This document shows, piece after piece, positions 23,090 to 31,189 of a stretch of 50,779 nucleotides of DNA. The position numbers were made by a program, and so were the translations under genes. The DNA comes from an uncultured Collinsella sp. (GTDB taxonomy: Bacteria; Actinomycetota; Coriobacteriia; Coriobacteriales; Coriobacteriaceae): the NCBI GenBank assembly GCA_902492935.1, contig CABUNJ010000019.1, positions 1 through 50,779 of the forward strand, given 5' to 3'. Within the stretch, counting starts at the first letter, position 1; each line of letters begins with the position of its first letter. The notes below the pieces were generated by a model. That model saw only the letters and a list, made by a program, of their open reading frames with translations. It made no database searches and was not told the DNA's origin.

Positions 23090-24253
23090 ATGCAGGCATC
23101 GCAGCGTCTCGACCGCTTTGGCGCGGAGGTCTTCGCCTCGCTCAACAACAAGCTTCTCGCGCTGAAGGCTCAGGGCAAGACCATTTACAACATGAGTGTG
23201 GGCACGCCCGACTTTAAGCCGTACGACCATGTGGTCGAGGCGCTCACGCAGGCGGCCCAAGATCCCGAGATGTGGAAGTATGCCCTGCGCGACCTGCCCG
23301 AACTCAAGCAGGCCGTGTGCGATTACTATGAGCGTCGCTTTGGCGTTTCGGGTATTACGCCGTCCATGGTGCAGTCGTGCAACGGCACGCAGGAGGGCGT
23401 GGGTCATTTGGGCCTGGCCCTGCTCGATCCGGGCGACACCATTCTGGTTCCCGATCCGTGCTACCCGGTCTTTGAGGCGGGCGCCAAGATCGCCGACGCC
23501 AAGCTCGAGTACTATCCACTGGTCGCCGAGCACAATTACCTGCCCTATGTGGCGGGCATCGACCCCGAGGTCGCCGATCGTGCCAAGTATATGATCGTGT
23601 CGCTGCCTGCGAACCCGGTCGGCTCGGTGGGCACGCCCGAGGTCTACGAGGAGATTATCGCCTTTGCCCGCGAACATGATCTGTTGATCGTTCATGACAA
23701 CGCGTACTCCGACATCGTGTTCGACGGCGAGCCCGGCGGCAGCTTCTTGCAGTATCCCGGTGCGCTTGAGGTGGGCGTGGAGTTCTTCTCGCTTTCCAAG
23801 TCGTTTAACGTCACCGGTGCCCGCATCGGCTTTTTGGTCGGCCGCGAGGACGTGGTCTCTGCCTTTGCCAAGCTGCGCGGCCAGATCGACTTCGGTATGT
23901 TCTTCCCGATTCAGAAGGCCGCCATCGCATGCCTGAACGGTCCGCGCGATGAGGTCGAGGCGCAGCGTCTGAAGTACCAGGAACGCCGCGATGCCCTGTG
24001 CGACGGTCTTGAGGGCCTGGGCTGGGAGCGTCCCAACGCGCATGGCTCTATGTTTGTGTGGGCCAAGCTTCCCGGCGGTCGCACCGATTCCATGGCGTTT
24101 TGCGAGGAGCTTATGGAGAAGGCCGGCGTTGTGGTGACGCCGGGCGCGAGCTTTGGCCCTTCGGGCGAGGGGCACGTGCGTATGGCACTGGTCCTGCCGC
24201 CCGATCAGATCGCTTTGGCTGTCGAGGCCATTCGCGAGGCGGGCCTGTATTAG
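23090..24253 (+). CDS. Class I/II aminotransferase, DAP-pathway type
   Basis: 387 aa PLP enzyme. YNMSVGTPDFKPYDHVVEAL, NGTQEGVGHLGLALLDPGDTILVPDPCYPVFEAG and SLPANPVGSVG are typical fold-type I blocks. The PLP lysine is in SLSKSFNVTGARIGFLVG near residue 237, and the Arg that binds the carboxylate is in EGHVRMALV. The overall pattern resembles LL-diaminopimelate aminotransferase and the related N-acetyl-DAP aminotransferases. With the acetylase-type gene dapH and an M20 deacetylase in the same window, N-acetyl-LL-DAP aminotransferase is an attractive assignment, but an alanine or aspartate aminotransferase cannot be excluded. AAAGGTGG precedes the ATG at 23090. Confidence 0.8.
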   Translation: MQASQRLDRFGAEVFASLNNKLLALKAQGKTIYNMSVGTPDFKPYDHVVEALTQAAQDPEMWKYALRDLPELKQAVCDYYERRFGVSGITPSMVQSCNGTQEGVGHLGLALLDPGDTILVPDPCYPVFEAGAKIADAKLEYYPLVAEHNYLPYVAGIDPEVADRAKYMIVSLPANPVGSVGTPEVYEEIIAFAREHDLLIVHDNAYSDIVFDGEPGGSFLQYPGALEVGVEFFSLSKSFNVTGARIGFLVGREDVVSAFAKLRGQIDFGMFFPIQKAAIACLNGPRDEVEAQRLKYQERRDALCDGLEGLGWERPNAHGSMFVWAKLPGGRTDSMAFCEELMEKAGVVVTPGASFGPSGEGHVRMALVLPPDQIALAVEAIREAGLY

Positions 24254-24397
24254 AAACCCATTTCGACTCGTCAATAGCTCGAAACCGATTTCGTGCAGTT
24301 ATTTTACGAATTCTGCAAACAATTTCGGTAAACGGTCGATTTTTGGCTGCGAATAGGAGCATAATCAAAGTCCCGATTGGATGTATTGGGATTACGG

Positions 24398-24431
24398 CAA
24401 GCCGCTCGGGTCGTTCCCGGGCGGCTTGTTT
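24398..24431 (+). promoter_or_regulatory. Leader hairpin upstream of ldh
   Basis: CAAGCCGC-T-CGGG, loop TCGTT, CCCG-G-GCGGCTTG, then TTTG. It forms a 13-bp stem (one T-G pair) ending 24 bp before the ldh ATG, immediately upstream of the ribosome site region. It could be an attenuator or a 5' stabiliser. Confidence 0.5.
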
Positions 24432-24454
24432 GTGGAGAGAGATGGGAGTTTCTA

Positions 24455-25405
24455 ATGGTTAACGAGAAGAAGGTCGCTATTGTCGGCTGCGGTTTCGTCG
24501 GTTCGTCTTCGGCGTTCGCTCTGATGCAGAGCGGTCTGTTCTCCGAGATGGTCCTCATCGACGTGGACAAGAACCGCGCCGAGGGTGAGGCTCTGGATAT
24601 CGCGCACGGCATGACGTTTGCCGAGCCGATGAAGATCTACGCCGGCGATTATTCCGATGTCGCCGACGCCGCCATGATCGTCGTCACCGCTGGCGCTGCC
24701 CAGAAGCCCGGTGAGACCCGCCTGGACCTGGTCAACAAGAACGTAAACATCTTTAAGTCCATTATCCCCGAGATTAAGAAGTCCGGCTTCGACGGCATTC
24801 TGCTAATCGTCTCCAACCCGGTTGATGTTCTGACCTATGCTGCCATTAAGATGTCCGGCCTGCCCGAGGGCCATGTCATCGGCTCCGGCACCGTGCTCGA
24901 CACCGGCCGTCTGCAGCAGATGCTTGGTGCCCACGTCGAGGTTGACCCGCGCGATGTCCAGGCCTATGTCATGGGTGAGCACGGCGACTCCGAGTTTGTC
25001 GCTTGGTCCAGCGCTCAGGTTGCCGGCGTGCCGCTGAACACCTTCTGCGAGCTTCACGGCCACCTGGAGCATGAGACTGCCGAGAAGCGTATCGCCGAGG
25101 ACGTCAAGAACTCCGCCTATACCATTATCGAGAAGAAGCACGCCACCTACTACGGTGTCGCTATGGCCGTCAAGCGCATCTGCACTGCCGTCATGCGCGA
25201 TGAGCAGACCGTTCTGCCTGTCTCCTCGCTCATGGTGGGCGAGTACGGCCTGTCCGATCTGGCCATCTCCATGCCGACCGTCGTTGGCCGCGAGGGTGTT
25301 GTCTGCCGCGTCCCCGTGCCGCTGAACGATGACGAGCAGCATGAGCTCACCGCCTCCGCAAAGGCCCTCAAGGACATCATCGACAGCGTCGACTTCTCCT
25401 GCTAA
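24455..25405 (+). CDS. ldh: L-lactate dehydrogenase
   Basis: 316 aa, reduces pyruvate to L-lactate with NADH. The N-terminal VAIVGCGFVGSSSAFALMQSG is the NAD-binding fold, DVDKNRAEGEALDIAHG carries the Asp that selects NAD, VTAGAAQKPGETRLDLV is the substrate-loop region with the Arg residues, SNPVDVLTY follows, and GEHGDSEF contains the active-site His near residue 177. LDH rather than malate dehydrogenase is supported by the Gln in the AAQKPGETR loop and the overall pattern. GGGAG precedes the ATG at 24455. The gene has its own leader hairpin and a strong terminator at 25440-25472. It fits a mixed-acid or lactate fermentation. Confidence 0.94.
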   Translation: MVNEKKVAIVGCGFVGSSSAFALMQSGLFSEMVLIDVDKNRAEGEALDIAHGMTFAEPMKIYAGDYSDVADAAMIVVTAGAAQKPGETRLDLVNKNVNIFKSIIPEIKKSGFDGILLIVSNPVDVLTYAAIKMSGLPEGHVIGSGTVLDTGRLQQMLGAHVEVDPRDVQAYVMGEHGDSEFVAWSSAQVAGVPLNTFCELHGHLEHETAEKRIAEDVKNSAYTIIEKKHATYYGVAMAVKRICTAVMRDEQTVLPVSSLMVGEYGLSDLAISMPTVVGREGVVCRVPVPLNDDEQHELTASAKALKDIIDSVDFSC

Positions 25406-25439
25406 ATCAAGCTCTTTTGGGCAACAGGCTACAATGAAA

Positions 25440-25472
25440 GGCGTCCGGGCCACACGGTCCGGGCGCCTTTTT
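25440..25472 (+). terminator. Intrinsic terminator after ldh
   Basis: GGCGTCCGGGCC, loop ACAC, GGTCCGGGCGCC, then five T. It is a 12-bp stem with two G-T pairs, 34 bp after the stop. Confidence 0.88.
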
Positions 25473-25501
25473 GGTGCGAGGGGTCAGGTTACTTTGCACC
25501 A
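25471..25501 (+). repeat. REP-like palindromic unit, type B, copy 1
   Basis: TTGGTGC, then a core GGGGTCAGGTT, then TTTGCACCA. It is the same unit as the one at 26697-26729 in the opposite orientation; together they flank the DUF2974 gene. Confidence 0.65.
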
Positions 25502-25531
25502 CCCCAATGCACCATAGTTGATGGGAGGGCC

Positions 25532-26692
25532 ATGTCGGATTCGCCTAATTTTTTGACCTATGCCCAGACGGCGTTTGATCCGTTTGAGGAACGGCCGTTC
25601 TGCGCGGTGGATAGCCTGGTCTTTGCGTGGTTGTCCTATTTGCGTTTGCCGGGTGATATGGCGGAGCTGACGAACTGGCAGGGCCTAGACGTACGCGAGC
25701 TGCTGCGCGCCGAGTGCTACCAAGACATGATTGGCGACCTGTGGGATCCGGAGGGGAGCCGTGCCCTGTTGGAGGCTGTGGCAGCAAGCCCTCGCTACCG
25801 TGGCGTTCGTGTTTGCGGCTATCGTAGCGTGAGTGATGCCGAGACAACGGAGCAGTTTGCGGCCATGACGTTCCGATTTCCGGCGGGGTTTAGCTATCTT
25901 GCCTTCCGGGGGACCGACAGCACGATTGTGGGCTGGAAAGAGGACTTTAACATGGCGTTCCGGTGTCCTGTGCCGGCCCAGGAATCCGCGGCGCGTTATG
26001 TAGACGAGGCGGCGGATGTGATTGACGGGCCGCTTTTGTGCGGAGGTCATTCCAAGGGTGGAAACCTTGCGGTGTACGGTGCGGCGATGTGCCCCGATGT
26101 CGCCCGTGAGCGAATCGAACGGGCGTATTCCCATGATGGTCCGGGCTTCGTCGAGGAGTTTCTGAGCGGCAACGCCTTCGCCGATCTATCCGGTCGAATC
26201 GACAAGACGCTACCTCGGTCGTCGATCTTTGGCATGATGTTCGAGACACAGGAGGACTATGCCATCGTTGAGAGCACCGAGTTCAGCCTGCTTCAGCATA
26301 ATCCTTTTAGCTGGGTGGTTGATGGTCGCGACTTCGTGTACTGTGAGCGCCTGTCCGCCGGTGCTCGATACGTTGATGGCTCCATTCGCGAGATGCTGCT
26401 TGCGGTGTCGCCTAGCGAGCGCGAGCGTTTTGTAGATGCGTTGTTCTCCGTGCTTGAGGCTACGGGTGCTGAGCGGTTTGCGGATATTGCTGGGAATCTG
26501 CGCGAGAGCCTGCCCGTGATGCTCCAGGCTGCGCAAGGCTTTGACAAGGATACGCGACGCTTTGTCTCGCAGACTATCGTTGCGATTCTTAAGTGTGCGC
26601 TTCTGCCCAAACGTCCCCAGATCGACATGCCCGCTGCCGGCAAGAGCTTGGCAGAACAGCTCGAGGCTTGGCAGTCCGAGCTCCTGCGCTAA
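25532..26692 (+). CDS. DUF2974 (Mbeg1-like) alpha/beta-hydrolase-fold protein
   Basis: 386 aa. FSYLAFRGTDSTIVGWKEDFNMAF and GPLLCGGHSKGGNLAVYGAAM form the lipase-like core; the nucleophile elbow GHSKG places a Ser near residue 173. The sequence between them and the C-terminal half (DKTLPRSSIFGMMFETQEDYAIVES, then NPFSWVV) follow the DUF2974 family, which is common in gut Firmicutes and Coriobacteria. No signal peptide is present, so it is probably cytoplasmic. The substrate is unknown; an esterase or lipase role is inferred from the fold only. GGGAGG precedes the ATG. Type B palindromes flank the gene on both sides. Confidence 0.8.
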   Translation: MSDSPNFLTYAQTAFDPFEERPFCAVDSLVFAWLSYLRLPGDMAELTNWQGLDVRELLRAECYQDMIGDLWDPEGSRALLEAVAASPRYRGVRVCGYRSVSDAETTEQFAAMTFRFPAGFSYLAFRGTDSTIVGWKEDFNMAFRCPVPAQESAARYVDEAADVIDGPLLCGGHSKGGNLAVYGAAMCPDVARERIERAYSHDGPGFVEEFLSGNAFADLSGRIDKTLPRSSIFGMMFETQEDYAIVESTEFSLLQHNPFSWVVDGRDFVYCERLSAGARYVDGSIREMLLAVSPSERERFVDALFSVLEATGAERFADIAGNLRESLPVMLQAAQGFDKDTRRFVSQTIVAILKCALLPKRPQIDMPAAGKSLAEQLEAWQSELLR

Positions 26693-26696
26693 CCAT

Positions 26697-26729
26697 TGGT
26701 GCAGAGCAACCTGTCCCCGATGCACCAAT
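26697..26729 (-). repeat. REP-like palindromic unit, type B, copy 2
   Basis: TTGGTGCA (26697-26704) and TGCACCAA (26722-26729) bracket CAACCTGTCCCC, which is the GGGGACAGGTTG core in inverted orientation. It begins 5 bp after the stop of the DUF2974 gene. Confidence 0.7.
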
Positions 26730-26794
26730 CTTCGATATGCTTGGGGCGGGCTCGACCGCTATACTGATTCGTGCCGAAATCGATCTAGAACGGA

Positions 26795-27808
26795 ATGCCG
26801 TATATGAAAATCAATCACGCGATTCTGCATATCCTGGACTTTGACTCTGCCGTCAACGTCATGAGCCAGCGCGAGCTCGATATCGAGAGCCGTACCGTCC
26901 GCAATTTCGTAACCACGCATCTGCGCCGCGCACGCACCTCGGCCGACAATAAACGCGCCACGTTTGCCGAGAACTCCGCATTCGGCGGCGAGCTCAAGGG
27001 CTATTTCTTTGGCGAGCGCGAGTTCGTGGACCTGTCGCAGCAGATTGCTGAGTTTATCTCCTCCGAGCTCACCAAAGCCGAGAAAGCTGAGTCCACCGAC
27101 GTGCTCGTGGCTGATTTTGACGACGATGAGGATGCCCGCTGGTTTGCCGTGATGCTGCTGGGCTCCAAGCAGGCTTTTATGCACGAAGTGGGCCGCGAGG
27201 AGGGGGAGGTGCGCAACGACATCGCGCGCCACTACGCCATTCTGCCGAACCCCTCGCAAAAGGTGCCGAGCTATGCCATCGTGCGCGCGAGCACCATGGA
27301 GATTGGGTACGTGGACAAGAAACGCAAGATTGCCGGCGAGGACCATATGCTTATTCCCGATGGCCTGCTGCAGTGCGACACGGGCGTGTCGGGTAAGGAG
27401 GTCATCGACACCGTGACGCGTGTGGTCGAGGAAGTCGCCGAGGAGCACGGTGCCAACACGGCCGTGGCGCTCGCCAAGGTTAAGGCCGCTGTGGCCGAGA
27501 AGGTCGAGGATGACGAGGAGCTGCCGCCTTGGGATATCGTCGATGAGGTCTTTGAGGACGAGCCGGTCATCAAGGAAAGCGTGCGTGCGGCGCTGACCGA
27601 GGAGAAGGTGCCTGAGCGTGTGCCCGTGGAGCGCAAACAGGTCGAGCGCGCGGCCGTGCGCAATCATAAGATTCGTACCGACACGGGTATCGAGATCAGC
27701 TTCCCGGCCGAGATGGGTTCGAATTCCGAGTACATTGAGTTCGTTAATGAGCCCAACGGCCTCATCTCCATCGAGCTAAAAAACATCGGGTCAATTGAGA
27801 ATCGATAG
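26795..27808 (+). CDS. Nucleoid-associated protein (NdpA/YejK-like)
   Basis: 337 aa. The start INHAILHILDFDSAVNVMSQRELDI, the middle VLVADFDDDEDARWFAVMLLGSKQAFMHEV and the C-terminal KIRTDTGIEISFPAEMGSNSEYIEFVNEPNGLISIELKNIG follow the 37-kDa nucleoid-associated protein family. In E. coli YejK binds the nucleoid and interacts with topoisomerases. The central part of this copy carries an acidic segment (VEDDEELPPWDIVDEVFEDEPV). ATG codons occur at 26795 and 26804; neither has a strong ribosome site and the second is equally plausible. A T-rich stretch follows the stop. Confidence 0.75.
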   Translation: MPYMKINHAILHILDFDSAVNVMSQRELDIESRTVRNFVTTHLRRARTSADNKRATFAENSAFGGELKGYFFGEREFVDLSQQIAEFISSELTKAEKAESTDVLVADFDDDEDARWFAVMLLGSKQAFMHEVGREEGEVRNDIARHYAILPNPSQKVPSYAIVRASTMEIGYVDKKRKIAGEDHMLIPDGLLQCDTGVSGKEVIDTVTRVVEEVAEEHGANTAVALAKVKAAVAEKVEDDEELPPWDIVDEVFEDEPVIKESVRAALTEEKVPERVPVERKQVERAAVRNHKIRTDTGIEISFPAEMGSNSEYIEFVNEPNGLISIELKNIGSIENR

Positions 27809-27836
27809 GGCTTTTTTCTTTCGAATAAAAATCTGG

Positions 27837-27868
27837 ATTATATTTTGAAGTATACTTTGAAATATAAT
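27837..27868. promoter_or_regulatory. Palindromic operator/promoter of the toxin-antitoxin pair
   Basis: ATTATATTT (27837-27845) and AAATATAAT (27860-27868) are symmetrical about the palindrome AGTATACT (27849-27856). The right arm contains TATAAT, a perfect -10 box. The antitoxin or toxin-antitoxin complex probably binds here to repress its own transcription. Confidence 0.65.
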
Positions 27869-27892
27869 CGAGATTATTTTTTGGAGGTCAAA

Positions 27893-28243
27893 ATGTCCCC
27901 ACTTGTTCTGGAAAAACCGGTGTTTACAAAAGACCAGGTTGTTTCGGCTACCGAAGCAAGCAAGTCTTTATCTGCCATTCGTAAACGCGCAAAACGCGCA
28001 CCACAGTTCATTGCCGATCATAACGATATCGATACCGTGATTATCGACTATGCCGCCTATGAGGAAATGTACGGTGCGCTGCAGTATCTGCACGAACTTG
28101 AGATAAATCGCATCGCTGCGGATCGAGTCAAGCATGGTCCGCATGAATTTGTTCCGTTTGAGGACGCCCTAACTACCGAGGAGCTCGCGGAGTTTGAATC
28201 GATGGATCCGGACGCGATCCCCGATGAGGATCTTTTCGAATGA
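27893..28243 (+). CDS. Type II antitoxin, Phd/YefM-like
   Basis: 116 aa. The N-terminal part FTKDQVVSATEASKSLSAIRKRAKRAPQFIADHNDIDTVIIDYAAYEEMY follows the Phd/YefM DNA-binding fold, where a short strand is followed by a helix and a second strand with IDYAAYE. The C-terminal half is acidic (EELAEFESMDPDAIPDEDLFE), as expected of the unstructured toxin-neutralising tail. GGAGG precedes the ATG at 27893. The stop overlaps the toxin start (ATGA). A perfect palindromic operator sits upstream. This segment is more A+T-rich than its surroundings, which suggests horizontal acquisition. Confidence 0.8.
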   Translation: MSPLVLEKPVFTKDQVVSATEASKSLSAIRKRAKRAPQFIADHNDIDTVIIDYAAYEEMYGALQYLHELEINRIAADRVKHGPHEFVPFEDALTTEELAEFESMDPDAIPDEDLFE

Positions 28244-28584
28244 GTGGGCATTTTGTCGTCGGCTTTTTGAATCGAGACGTCGAGAAGGAATATCAAAAAC
28301 TAGATGGATCTCAGCGAAGACTCGTCCGTATTGCAGTCGCGAAATTAAAGACGTGCGCTGATGAAATTGGAACGCCGCTTCACGGTGAGCTCGCCGGCTG
28401 CAAAAAGATCAAATGGTGGAATGCAGGACTCCGAATGGTTTTTCGAATCCGGGAGGACGGAACGGTTGAGATTGCCGAGATCGTGGCAATAGGGCGGCGC
28501 GACCGTTCCGAGGTCTATAAGACGGCCGCAGGGCGCCTGTCAAAGCGACCCGCCATGGTTGAATACGACGGAACCCTGAGATGA
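28240..28584 (+). CDS. Type II toxin, RelE/ParE superfamily
   Basis: 114 aa. FVVGFLNRDVEKEYQKLDGSQRRLVRIAVAKLKTCADEIGTPLHGELAGCKKIKWWNAGLRMVFRIREDG follows the RelE fold: two helices, then the LxGxxKxKWWxxGxRxVFRI strand motif. VEIAEIVAIGRRDRSEVYKTA is the C-terminal strand and helix. RelE-type toxins cleave mRNA on the ribosome, while ParE types act on gyrase; the basic RRDRSEVY tail favours the RelE/YafQ-like side. It is translationally coupled to the antitoxin (4-bp overlap) and followed by a terminator. Confidence 0.83.
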   Translation: MSGHFVVGFLNRDVEKEYQKLDGSQRRLVRIAVAKLKTCADEIGTPLHGELAGCKKIKWWNAGLRMVFRIREDGTVEIAEIVAIGRRDRSEVYKTAAGRLSKRPAMVEYDGTLR

Positions 28585-28586
28585 TG

Positions 28587-28623
28587 AAGGCCGAAGCCTC
28601 GGACGAGGGCTTCGGCCTTTTTA
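28587..28623 (+). terminator. Intrinsic terminator of the toxin-antitoxin operon
   Basis: AAGGCCGAAGCC and GGGCTTCGGCCTT form a long stem around TCGGACGA, followed by TTTTT. It begins 2 bp after the toxin stop. Confidence 0.85.
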
Positions 28624-28665
28624 CTTGGGGCTTAATCACGCTACTGGTTTAGCATACGTCAGCGA

Positions 28666-28763
28666 AAACGCCCCAGAGCGAGCAAGGTGACGTGAAAGAG
28701 GAGGGCATTGACCTTCTGGTCATGCCCGACGATTGAACGTCAGATTGCCGCTCTGGGGCGTTT
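28666..28763. ncRNA. 98-nt highly structured element, candidate non-coding RNA or palindromic repeat
   Basis: Nested perfect pairings run inward: AAACGCCCCAGAGCG (28666-28680) with CGCTCTGGGGCGTTT (28749-28763); GCAA with TTGC; GACGT (28689-28693) with ACGTC (28737-28741); and GGGCATTGACC with GGTCATGCCC around TTCT. Small internal loops (GGT/AGA and GAAAGAGGA/GACGATTGA) separate the stems. The regular stem-loop series suggests a selected RNA fold. No ORF and no promoter are evident on either strand. Confidence 0.5.
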
Positions 28764-28776
28764 GCAGCGTCGACCT

Positions 28777-28804
28777 GTTACGCGGTTTGTCAAAACCGCG
28801 TAAC
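28777..28804. repeat. 12-bp-stem hairpin repeat, copy 2 (after dapH)
   Basis: GTTACGCGGTTT, loop GTCA, AAACCGCGTAAC. The stem is identical to 17517-17544. It lies 2 bp beyond the dapH stop and may form the 3' end of that operon's mRNA. Confidence 0.7.
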
Positions 28805-28806
28805 TA

Positions 28807-29526
28807 TTAGAGCTGGCGCAGGCCTTCCTCGAGACCGGTCTTGCTGTCGGTCTTCTCGTCGCGCATCTTGATGACGCGGGCGGGGACACCAGCCACGACG
28901 GCGCCGGCGGGGACGTCCTCGACGCACACAGCGCCGGCGGCAACTACAGCACCCTTGCCCACGCGCACGCCCTCCAGGACCACGGCGTTAGCGCCGATCA
29001 TGACATCGTCCTCGATGATGACAGGCGTGGCACTCGCGGGCTCCACGACGCCCGCTAACACGGTGCCGGCGCCGATGTGGCAGTTCTTGCCCACGGTGGC
29101 GCGACCGCCCAGCACGGCGCCCATATCGATCATGGAACCCTCGCCGATAACGGAGCCGATGTTGATGATGGCGCCCATCATGATGACGGCACGGTCGCCA
29201 ATCTCGACGCGGTCACGGATGATCGCGCCCGGCTCGATGCGGGCGTTGATGCCCTTAAGGTCGAGCATGGGCACGGCGGAGTTGCGGCAATCGTTTTCAA
29301 CGTCGTAGTAATCGATGGAATCGGCATTGGCGTCTAGGATGGCCTTAAGCTCATCCCAGTCACCAAAGACGGTCTTGCCACGGCGACCGCCGTAGACGTG
29401 TGCATTGCCCCAATGGACCTTCATGCCCGGCTTCTCGCGCACATACAGCTTGACGGGTGTCTTTTTAGGCGCGGTGGCGATGTAATTGATAATCTCCTGG
29501 GCATCCATCTCGGCTGCGTTACTCAT
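28807..29526 (-). CDS. dapH: 2,3,4,5-tetrahydropyridine-2,6-dicarboxylate N-acetyltransferase
   Basis: 239 aa, acetylates tetrahydrodipicolinate in the acetylase branch of DAP/lysine synthesis. The N-terminal AQEIINYIATAPKKTPVKLYV matches the DapH start, followed by left-handed beta-helix hexapeptide repeats (ARIEPGAIIRDRVEIGDRAVIMMGAIINIGSVIGEG) and HIGAGTVLAGVVEPASATPVIIEDDVMIGANAVV. The acetyl type rather than the succinyl DapD is supported by the short length, the start and the repeat pattern. AAGGAG precedes the ATG. It is the last gene of the lysA-dapA-dapB-dapH operon, 39 bp after dapB. Confidence 0.9.
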   Translation of the reverse strand: MSNAAEMDAQEIINYIATAPKKTPVKLYVREKPGMKVHWGNAHVYGGRRGKTVFGDWDELKAILDANADSIDYYDVENDCRNSAVPMLDLKGINARIEPGAIIRDRVEIGDRAVIMMGAIINIGSVIGEGSMIDMGAVLGGRATVGKNCHIGAGTVLAGVVEPASATPVIIEDDVMIGANAVVLEGVRVGKGAVVAAGAVCVEDVPAGAVVAGVPARVIKMRDEKTDSKTGLEEGLRQL

Positions 29527-29565
29527 ATACTGTTTCTCCTTTGCGTGGGTACGGTAGATAACTGG

Positions 29566-30306
29566 TTAGGCGAACATGACCTGGTCGAAGGTGTAGAAGC
29601 CGGGGTCGCGGACGACAAGCTTTTGAGCGGCGGCTAGAGCGCCGTTGACAAAGATCTGGCGGCTCGTGGCGCGATGGCTAAGCGTGACCTCCTCGTCCTG
29701 GCCAAAGAAACTCACTTCGTGCACGCCGGCGACATTGCCACCGCGCAGCGAGTGCATGCCGATTTCCTTGGGATCGCGAGCGCCGCACATGCCCTCGCGG
29801 CCATAGACGGGGTGGTAGCCTGCCTCGGGCTCGGCTTCGACGACGGCGTCGAGTAGCAGCTTGGCGGTGCCGCTGGGAGCGTCGACCTTTTGGTTGTGGT
29901 GCGTCTCGACAATCTCGCAGTCAAAGCCGGGCAGCTCGCGTGTGGCCTGTGCTACCAGATGACGCAGGGCTGCGACACCGATGGAGTAATTGCCGGAGTG
30001 CATGACGCGGGCGTTCTGACCCAGCTCGCGCAGGCGGTCCATCTGATCGGGTGTGTAGCCCGTGGTGCCCGAGACCAACGCGGCACCCGTGCGCTCGACA
30101 TAGGCGACGACGGCATCGAAGGTCACGACGTTCGAGAAGTCGATGATTGCATCGGCGGCCGGTGCGTTCTCGAGCTCGCTCAAATCGAAGCCAATCTGGG
30201 CGACGATATCAAAAACGTGCTGACCGGCGGCGTCGACAACGCCCTCGGCGGTGGTGCGGATGAGCGAGCCCATGCGGCCCGTTCCCATAATGACGGTCTT
30301 AATCAA
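29566..30306 (-). CDS. dapB: 4-hydroxy-tetrahydrodipicolinate reductase
   Basis: 246 aa. VIMGTGRMGSLI is the NAD(P)H-binding loop, SGTTGYTPDQMDRL follows, and ETHHNQKVDAPSGTAKLL is the catalytic signature with the His pair and Lys. GGNVAGVHEVSFFGQDEEVTLSHRATSR completes the dimer interface region. The enzyme makes tetrahydrodipicolinate, the substrate of DapH next door. The ATG at 30306 overlaps the dapA stop by 8 bp, so translation is coupled. Confidence 0.95.
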   Translation of the reverse strand: MIKTVIMGTGRMGSLIRTTAEGVVDAAGQHVFDIVAQIGFDLSELENAPAADAIIDFSNVVTFDAVVAYVERTGAALVSGTTGYTPDQMDRLRELGQNARVMHSGNYSIGVAALRHLVAQATRELPGFDCEIVETHHNQKVDAPSGTAKLLLDAVVEAEPEAGYHPVYGREGMCGARDPKEIGMHSLRGGNVAGVHEVSFFGQDEEVTLSHRATSRQIFVNGALAAAQKLVVRDPGFYTFDQVMFA

Positions 30307-31189
30307 GCAGACCAGCTCCCTTCAGAGCGTCGGTAAGTGCGGCGCGCGTGTCGTCTGCCATGGGGCACAGCGGCATGCGGTAGTTTGCCTCGATCATACC
30401 CATCTGGGCGAGCGCCTCTTTGACGGGGATGGGGTTGACCTCACTAAAGAGGGCATTGATGAGCGGCTGGCCGGCAATTTGGATATCGCGGGCACGCGCC
30501 ACGTCACCGTCCAAATAGGCGCGGCACATGTCATGCACGAGCTGCGGCTGCACGTCTGCCCACACGCTGATGGTGCCCGAGGCGCCCAGGCTCATGAGCG
30601 GCACGGTGAGGGCATCCTCACCCGAGTACATGCGGAAGTCGTCGGACAGCAGGTGGGCGATCTTGGCCGCGTAAGCGACGTTGCCAGAGGCTTCCTTAAT
30701 ACCCATGATGTTGGGATGTGCGGCCAGGCGCTCTACGTTGTGCTCGCTGATACCGCAGCCGCAACGACCAGGGATGTTGTACAGGATGCAGGGAATGTCC
30801 ACGGCATCGGCGACGGTCTTAAAGTGCTGATAGATACCCTCTTCGTTGGACTTGTTGTAGTAGGGGGTGATGAGCAGCAGGCCGTCGGCTCCCAAGCCCT
30901 GGTAGGTGAGCGACTTGGTGAGCATGGTCTGCGTGGAGTTGGAGCCCGAGCCGGCGATGACGGGGACGCGTCCTGCAACATGCTGGACCACGGCGGCGAC
31001 GACGGAGTTGTCCTCGTCATCGGTCATCGTGGCACTCTCACCGGTGGTGCCCAGGGTGAGGATGGCGTCGGTGCCATTTTGCAATTGGAAATCGATAAGG
31101 CGCTCGAGTGCGTCAAAGTCGACGCTGCCGTCCTTTTTAAACGGCGTGACGAGGGCGACGATCGAGCCCTCGAGGTTGCGGATATCCAT
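30299..31189 (-). other. dapA: Internal translation start producing free DapA (296 aa)
   Basis: GAAGGAGAAGAAC directly precedes the in-frame ATG at 31189, an ideal ribosome site located inside the linker-coding part of the fusion. The 296-aa product is a full-length DapA by family standards. Whether fusion, free DapA or both are made cannot be decided from sequence. Confidence 0.55.
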
